Below, one piece after another: positions 57,691 through 64,000 of a stretch of 64,000 nt of DNA (its first letter is position 1; every line of letters begins with the position of its first letter). The DNA comes from Paguma larvata (lineage: Eukaryota; Chordata; Mammalia; Carnivora; Viverridae). The notes under the pieces were generated by a model. It saw nothing but the letters and a program-made list of their open reading frames with translations. It was not told the DNA's origin and did not search any database. A program made the position numbers and the translations under genes. The stretch spans positions 23,010,167 through 23,074,166 of the forward strand of contig CM057839.1 in assembly GCA_030068075.1 (NCBI GenBank), in the 5' to 3' direction.

Positions 57691-58319
57691 TACTTCTTTT
57701 CTCTCTCTCAGTTGTCACATCTTCAGTGTGAAGATCCCCAAAGTTAAAGCATTTCATCCTCTTTTGGGGATTCTCTGCAGCATTTCATCAAACTCTTGAG
57801 CATTGGAACTAAAAAGTCAATAACTTAGTCTTTCGAAGATTTCACATGACCTTTTTGTTTGGATTACTCCGGGAGTCTAATAAATTTCCAATAGGAGAGT
57901 TTTAAAGATGTTTGTAGAAATGAAAGTCATAGCTTTTACAAAAGCAATGTGTCATATCTTTCCAAGAAGAATCCAAATTTCTCAAGAGTATGGATTATGC
58001 TGTTCTATTTCTTTGAATTTATCTCATCCCCATCTCTACAGTAGTTACTAGCATATTCTACCTATAGAGAAAGCTTTTGAATGTTAATTCCTCAGTGATA
58101 CTAATATCCAAATTTTCACTTAGCTCCAAGACTTTATAACTCTAAGGGTCTATAAAATGGGAAATAAATTTATGATATTACACATACTGCATTCTATTTC
58201 AGAAACTCAATTTAATTTATATGCAAGCATACTGTAGGTGCAATCACACTTCCAAAATTCCTATATTTTTTCTATATTAAATACAATCTTCATATTATGT
58301 GTTATATATAAATAACATA
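57691..58319. other. Unique sequence
   Basis: No element or gene recognised. Confidence 0.25.
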
Positions 58320-58356
58320 CAATATATATGTATACATGTATCCACATATATATATA

Positions 58357-58390
<34 letters not shown>
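58320..58390 (+). repeat. (AT)n microsatellite
   Basis: An interrupted AT-rich lead-in and an uninterrupted TA/AT run of about 16 units (58359-58390). Confidence 0.95.
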
Positions 58391-58392
<2 letters not shown>

Positions 58393-58624
58393 CAGGTGTT
58401 TGTGAGTGAATATCTTTTGTGTGTGCACATGTGTTCCAATTGTACATATCAACTCCTCACTGTATCTTATCAGACCTTCTCAATATTGGTGATCCTAGTC
58501 TGGATCACTGGATTAAAGGCAGTTATTCCTATTAATTTAAAAAATATGATCATAGTTGTGGTGATTCCCATTTTTCATTCTAGTTATTGATGATTCGAAG
58601 GTAGTTATCTTTGGTGCTGGGCCC

Positions 58625-58760
58625 ATTACTAATTTTTTTGTTTGCATCCTTACTGAGATATAATATTGTATAAGTTTAATGTGTTGATTTGATACACTTA
58701 TATATTGAAAAATTATTACCACCATAGTGGTAGTTCATACCTCCATTATATCATTACTGT
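58625..58760 (-). repeat. Old L1 3' UTR relic, antisense
   Basis: 'ttactgagatataatattgt', 'gttgatttgatacacttata', 'aaaattattaccaccatagt' match the antisense L1M 3' UTR. Confidence 0.65.
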
Positions 58761-58889
58761 CATGATCATGATGGATTGCAAGTTGCCTTTTTAATGTCAG
58801 TGAATGTAGAATTGGCAAGAGATATGTCCAGTTGATTTTCACAAGCATGAAGAGCAGTTTCCAGAACACTGTTTGAAAGAGCTGGTTTT

Positions 58890-59118
58890 CAATTTTTTTA
58901 ATTTAATTTTTAATTTTTAAATTTTTACTTTTTTCCTTAGAGAGAGACAGTACACTAGTGGGGAAGGGGCAGAGGGAGATGGAGGGAGAGAGAATCTCAA
59001 GCAGGCTCCATGCTCATCACAGAGCATGACATGGGGCGGATTCCCAGGATTGTGAGGTTAAGACCTGAGCGAAAATCAAGAATGGGAATTTCAAACAACT
59101 GAGCAACCCAGGTGCCCC
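58890..59118 (-). mobile_element. Felid SINEC, short-type, antisense
   Basis: A long T/A-rich tail, 'gagaatctcaagcaggctcc', head 'gcaacccaggtgcccc'. Target-site duplication aaagagctggtttt near 58876 and aaagctggtttt at 59119-59130. The head region is fairly diverged. Confidence 0.92.
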
Positions 59119-59289
59119 AAAGCTGGTTTTTTTAAAAAAAAGTAAAACCGAATTCAAATAAGAGAAGATTATTAAGTGATATTTGAATATAAAAGGAAGA
59201 AATATATTCATATAAGAAATAAAAAATGTATGATTTATATTTAAGATTTAGATCCTGTATCGTATTCTGATCCTTTAGCTAAAAGGAGA

Positions 59290-59318
59290 TGTGTGTGTGT
59301 ATGTATGTATGTGTGTGA
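59290..59318 (+). repeat. TG/TA-rich microsatellite
   Basis: Five GT units, then atgtatgtat and gtgtgtg. It directly precedes a truncated SINE. Confidence 0.85.
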
Positions 59319-59324
59319 GACAGA

Positions 59325-59475
59325 AACCATGGTTTGTGAGTTGGAGCCCCACATCGGGCTCTGTGCTGACAGAGTGGAACCTGCTTGGGATACTCTCTCT
59401 TTCTCTCTCTGCCCCTCCCCGCTCACTCTCTCTGTCTTTCTCTCAAAAATAAATAAATAAACTTTAAAAAAATAA
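59325..59475 (+). mobile_element. 5'-truncated felid SINEC, short-type
   Basis: Begins at 'aaccatggtttgtgagttg' (mid tRNA-like region, before the B-box), continues with 'gctgacagagtggaacctgc' and CT-rich sequence to 'aaaaataaataaataaac'. The first 80 or so bases of the element are missing. Confidence 0.92.
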
Positions 59476-59481
59476 ATAAAT

Positions 59482-59529
59482 TTATCTATCTCTCATCTAT
59501 CTGTCTATCTGTCTATCTATCTATCTATG
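59482..59529 (+). repeat. (TCTA)n STR in the tail of a SINE
   Basis: About 11 tetranucleotide units with TCTG variants, a few bases after the SINE's A-rich tail. Confidence 0.95.
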
Positions 59530-60983
59530 TCTTTCATAACCTGAATTGTAGTAGATACTAGAATAAAGATTCTGACAAGCCAATATTTTCAATCAATGCT
59601 ACAATTATCTTTTTATTAAAAATCCTTAAAAAAGGAAAACAAAAATTCAAAAAGGGAAAATAAATTATTAATATAATGAAAGGCTGTAGTGATAAAAGTA
59701 TACTTTTTAAATATTATGTCAAAACAATTATTGCAAGTTGGTTTTACTATTAAATTTTCACAGTTAGGGTCATTTGTGTGGCTATATTCATGATCATGAT
59801 TTTTACTCTAAATATAACACTCATGTCACTATTACAGCACAAGGAAATTGTACAGTCCAAAATGTAAGTCAAGCTATAGACTATTTCATTTAAGTGAAAT
59901 ATTTGATACTCAGTACTACGTATAACAAAAAAAAGATAAAACTTTTAGTAGGTAGACATGCTTTAATTAATACTGATGCAATTACCTACAAGAGTTTGCA
60001 AAGCGTCTATGATTAAATGTGAGGATTGAATTAAACCAAATAATTTTAAAGCTTAAATTATATCTTTGAGCCAGGTCATTAATTCTTACAGACTAACTGA
60101 ATGTGGTTACACTAAAACAAAGATCCCTTACTCTTCCTAGGAAATAATAAGACTATTTAGAACTAGGAAAGATCTTAGATTTTACATAATCCAGAATATG
60201 ACTTCAAATTTTCCCTAGTAAGAGGATTGCAATGATATAAATATGGACAGTTACATAATGATTGGATTATAATCACAATTTTCCATGTAATTATATAATG
60301 AGATCAACGTTTTTACATAAAAGTGTAACTAGACTTTGCCTGAAATGGAATTATCATCCATCTTTTTTATTTATAGACCTGGGTAATTATTTGATTGTAC
60401 CACATTCAATGAAAATTCATCTATTCATTACAGAAATATTATAGCTGTTTATATATTTCTATTGGGAAGGATATTGTTAACTCTGGGCATAAATAATGAC
60501 AGGTATATTAGTAAAGTGTTCATATGGAAATTACTTTTATTTGTGGCCCTTCTGAACATGAATAGAAAGGTTAAGTTTCACCACAATTAAAGATATACTG
60601 CTTTCTGAAGTAATGATGATTTAGTACTCATGCTATTATTCCAAAAATTAACTCATTTGAAGTGCTATAATAAATAATGTAGAAGAATTTAGACTATATA
60701 TACCAATATCATATGACTGATTTTTTTCCCTCTAATATAAAAGATTGTGTTACTGGGGATGGGAACAGATGATTCTTCCAGATTTGTTTGTTTGTTTCTT
60801 TGTTTGTTTTCGCATGTATTTTGTGCCAAATAGCATGCAAAAAGAATATATTTAATGAAAGAAATGGTCATTGTTCCTGGAACCATACTTAACATTTAAA
60901 CAATAAATGAGATATTTATAAAAGGGCGTGAGAGGCAGGAGAGTGAATATACCTAAATTCATAAGCAATGGAGAATTTAGTTT
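59530..60983. other. AT-rich unique sequence
   Basis: No interspersed element recognised. A (TTTG)n run lies at 60783-60810. Open frames of 60-68 codons are uninformative. Confidence 0.3.
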
Positions 60984-61440
60984 TAAACGGAGTAATCAAA
61001 TGTTCATCTACTGATGAATGGATAAAGATGTGGTATATGTATTCAATGGAGCATTACTCAGCGATGGAAAAGAATGAAGTCTTGCTACTTGCAACAATGT
61101 GGATGGAACTAGAGTGTATTATGCTAAGTGAAATAAGTCAGTCAGAGAATGACAAATATCGTATGATTTCATTCATATGTGCAAGGTAAGCTCAAAACAG
61201 ATAAAAATAAAGGAAGAGGCAAAATTATATAAAAACAGAGAGGGAGACAAACCATACAAGACTCCTTTATACAGGACACAAACTAAGGGTTGCTGGTGGG
61301 GAGATGAGAAGGGATAAGGGCTAAAAGGGTGAGGGGCATTAAGGAGGACACTGGCAGGATGAGCACAGGTGTTATATTGTAAGTGATTGGTCATTAAATT
61401 GTATTCCTGAAAAAAATAAATACATATATTTTTGACTAAA
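60984..61440 (+). mobile_element. L1 3' end: ORF2 C-terminal relic plus 3' UTR
   Basis: Plus-strand codons at 60989-61186 read an L1 ORF2p C-terminal-like stretch (WIKMWYMYSMEHYSAMEKNE, then WMELECIMLSEISQ). The 3' UTR follows ('cagagagggagacaaaccat', 'acaaactaagggttgctgg', 'aggatgagcacaggtgttat') and an A-rich tail. Severely 5'-truncated. The target-site duplication is unclear. It is older than the two other L1 3' ends here, judged by its divergence. Confidence 0.85.
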
Positions 61441-61463
61441 TAAATAAATAGATAAATAAATAA
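61437..61463 (+). repeat. (AAAT)n run at the L1 tail
   Basis: Six to seven imperfect aaat/gata units directly after the L1 3' end. Confidence 0.85.
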
Positions 61464-61713
61464 TTAAAATATACATAAAACGGGAGGGTATTTTTTGTGA
61501 TTAAGCTAAAAATATTTTTTCTGATCATATTAGGAGCATCCTGATAATAAGTGTATGAAGCAAACCAGTATTTATGATTAAAGCATGTCCTAAATGATTA
61601 GTGTTGGTGAAAATATATACAATTTGGGCTTTGGATAGTTAGAGAAATTTTCGCAAAATAGGAAATCGGGCTGGTCTTTCTACTAAAAAGTGGGATCAAG
61701 AGGACGGCAGTTG

Positions 61714-62190
61714 CAGGCACACTTGGTTTTATTGGTCTTCACTTCACTGCGCTTCACAGATACTGCATTTCTTAGAACATGAAGGTACGCAGCAACCAAG
61801 CGTCGAGTGAGTCTGTTGGCACCACTTTTCCACCATCATTTGTTCACTTTTGTGTCTCTGTGTCACATTTTCATAACTTCAGAGTATTTCAAACCTTTTT
61901 ATTATTGCTATATTTTATGGTTATCTATTTTTTATGGTTATGATCAGTGATTATTACTCACTGAAAACTCATATGATGGTATTTTTTACCAATATAATAT
62001 TTTTAATTAAAGTATGCCCAATGTTTGTAAGACATAATGATATTGTACATTTATTAAGCTACAGTATAGTATAAGCGTAACTTTTATATCCACTGGGAAG
62101 CCAAAAAATTCATTTGACTCATTTTATTGAAGTATTCATTTAATGGCAGTGGTCTGGAACCAAACAGGCAATGTGTCAAAAGCATGGCTG
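61714..62190. mobile_element. Tigger1-like DNA transposon, internally deleted
   Basis: The left end 'caggcacacttggttttatt' with 'cttcacagatactgcatttc' and 'ttcacttttgtgtctctgtg', and the right end 'agacataatgatattgtac', 'gctacagtatagtataag', 'ggcagtggtctggaaccaaa' and 'agcatggctg', are the two ends of Tigger1 joined without the transposase gene. TA follows the right end, as expected of the TA target; the left-flank TA has mutated. Too old to move. Confidence 0.85.
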
Positions 62191-62499
62191 TATTTTATAT
62201 ATATGTAGAACATGCAATAGTGTGTTGAGAGTGGATATCAGAGAGGAATAAAGGTATTTGAATGGAATGAAAAATTTAAAAGAACAAAGTGAGGTGTATC
62301 TAAATAGAAATCAATTGTGTGGGCCCTGGAATACCAGGGTAAGAAACGCTTTGCTTTTATACGGTAGGTAATAAGGTGCCGGGGCATATTGAGATCGGAA
62401 ACACGACATGATAAGGAGGAGTTTTAGAAACATTAATCCAGTGGTGGCTGAGGAAATAAATTATATTACTATTTACAACAACAAAAAGGAATTAATACA

Positions 62500-62712
62500 G
62501 GGCACCTGGGTGGCTCAGTTGGTTAAGTGTCCGACTCTTGATTTCCACACAAGTCATGATCTCACAGTTTGAGATTGAGCCGTGCACCAGGCTTGGTGCC
62601 GAAAGCACAGAGCCTGCTTGGGATTCTCTCTCTACCTCTGTCTCTGCCCCTCCTCCTCTCTTGCACTCATGTGTGTGCTCTCTTTCAAATAAATAAATAA
62701 ACTTTAAAAAAA
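62500..62712 (+). mobile_element. Felid SINEC, short-type
   Basis: The head 'agggcacctgggtggctcag', 'gaaagcacagagcctgcttg', CT-rich block, 'aaataaataaataaacttt' tail. A weak target-site duplication, aaggaattaatacag on the left and aagaattaaaatatag on the right. Confidence 0.93.
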
Positions 62713-64000
62713 AAGAATTAAAATATAGATCCCTATAGACTTTGAACAGTGTGAAGAATAGGGAAGAGTAACGAGTAAAAAGAGTGCACTAAAGTTGGAA
62801 ATCAACACTGGGAAAGCCTACTAGCTTTTTCATGTATGGGCTTGATAATCATATACTGGGAGCTTGTCACAGAGAAATGATTTCAAAATTTTTAAAAAGA
62901 ATAGACATTGCTTCAGGGGAATTTTTCAAGGCGAGTTGTCAAAATAAATAAGAAACTTGTAATCCCTAAAAGACAAAATATGTTTGTCTCCTTGGCACAG
63001 ATAGGGTATATAAACAATAAAATATCTACATATATCTGTCATGCTCGACTGATAACTAGCTCTATTAACTCGGAATTCTATTCATATGTTAGGTCTATAC
63101 ATTCTTTGGAGGTTTGACTAGGTCACTATTCAATTCTGATAATACATAGTCTATGTTACCTTACATAGATTCCTTTCTATATTCTTTCTTATCACCACGA
63201 TCTATAATTATTCATTACCCTCCATAACTTTCTCTTTTCATTTGCTATTAGTTTCTCTAGATTTTTAATAATCTTTTTCTTAACATCCCAATGATAAATG
63301 AAAGAAACATGGTCTTTAAAAAGGAAAGTCAAACCAATTACTTACAATGTTATATAACTACTTGTTTAACTGAGTACCATAAAAATGCACAACCTCTGAT
63401 TAACAGATACTATTTCCACCATTGTAAATCTCTCTTTTTAGGAAGTTTACAGAAAATTTGCACAGCAAACGGCAATAAGTCGCTCAATTATTGGACTTAA
63501 CTAACTTGTGAGTATGTCACAAAATATACAGGAAATAGGGGATAATATTTGAGTACCAAATATACTGATATATATACTGAAATATACTGATACACTGATA
63601 TATAACAGTGCTGGAAGGATTAAAAAGCAATTGATATAGTTTTTCTCCATCTCAAATACACGTACTAAAATAACTATGTTTTATTATAATGTATTATTAT
63701 AACTTATTTCACTTTATAATAATTCCATATAATCCTCTATTAAATTAAAATTTCATAAAATTTAATTTCAAACTTGTTGATTATTGAAAAGTAGCATGAC
63801 ATCTATCTATATCTATCTATGCTTCACCAAAATTTACTAAATTTTAATAGTTTTTCATAGTCCTTACACAAAATACACACATAAAACACACAGACACACA
63901 CACAACTTTTTGATAATTCAGATGCTATATTTATATATAATAGGATAAATATATACATATGTATAATTATATACTTATATGCAATTTATATATGTAGATA
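62713..64000. other. AT-rich unique sequence to the window end
   Basis: No element recognised. A short TCTA run lies at 63803-63820 and CA-rich sequence at 63866-63906; the last 100 bases are nearly pure AT. Two 69-codon frames have no domain. Confidence 0.3.
63866..63906 (+). repeat. CA-rich imperfect microsatellite
   Basis: 'acaaaatacacacataaaac' followed by 'acacagacacacacacaac'; interrupted CA units. Confidence 0.8.

Noticed and set aside
58320..58390. Replication origin or cruciform from the long AT run
   Set aside because: A simple microsatellite explains it; nothing else supports an origin.
60968..61189. 73-codon plus-strand frame as a host gene
   Set aside because: The residues are an L1 ORF2 C-terminal-like relic, annotated as such.

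Overview
The window reads as nuclear, non-coding DNA from a carnivoran, most likely a cat (Felidae). The main evidence is a tRNA-derived SINE present about 30 times. Its long form carries the block 'gctgacagctcagagcctg' followed by 'gagcctgcttc', a CT-rich stretch and an 'aaaaataaataaa' tail, which is the felid version of the carnivore SINEC family. Canid copies differ in that block. Carnivore-type L1 3' ends, mammal-wide MIR and L2 relics, a Tigger1-like transposon and retroviral LTRs support a placental mammal. The sequence is visibly AT-rich, with no CpG island and no recognisable protein-coding exon, rRNA, true tRNA, operon or CRISPR array. Every open frame is short (113 codons at most) and none resembles a known host protein. 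I read it as a gene desert or a long intron.

Layout. 1-5.4 kb: ancient repeats, an L2 relic, a decayed minus-strand ERV-L-like internal region (about 2.6-4.75 kb) and a MIR. 5.4-15 kb: mostly repeat-poor sequence broken by single SINEs and MIRs, including the longest stretch with no recognised interspersed repeat (7.7-10.5 kb). 15-18.2 kb: ancient repeats, L2, MIR, and a composite SINE-HAL1/L1-SINE insertion inside one target-site duplication. 18.2-24 kb: AT-rich unique DNA with a cluster of nuclear-receptor half-sites near 20.04 kb. 24-37.8 kb: dense SINEs, an inverted SINE pair, a 16-bp x 5 minisatellite and two repeat-poor blocks. 37.8-46.6 kb: SINEs, MIR and L2 relics, a HAL1/L1-like relic and tetranucleotide STRs. 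46.7-50 kb: the most complex retroelement block, with a solo LTR carrying TATA and AATAAA signals, an L1 ORF1 relic, a second LTR and an antisense L1 ORF2 relic split by a SINE. 50-64 kb: repeat-poor sequence, two young 5'-truncated L1s with exact target-site duplications, an older L1 3' end and a Tigger1-like deletion derivative.

No genes work together here. What the window records is retrotransposition history: two SINE subfamilies that can be told apart by eye, nested and chimeric insertions, microsatellites seeded inside SINEs, and a few unexplained repeat-poor stretches that may be regulatory. I found no convincing undescribed biological system. The best leads are the composite insertion at 17661-18164, the receptor-site cluster at 20040-20233, the intact young SINEs and L1s that may vary between cats, and the repeat-free blocks. 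Element calls come from remembered consensus features and from target-site duplications read in the sequence; none was checked by a database search.
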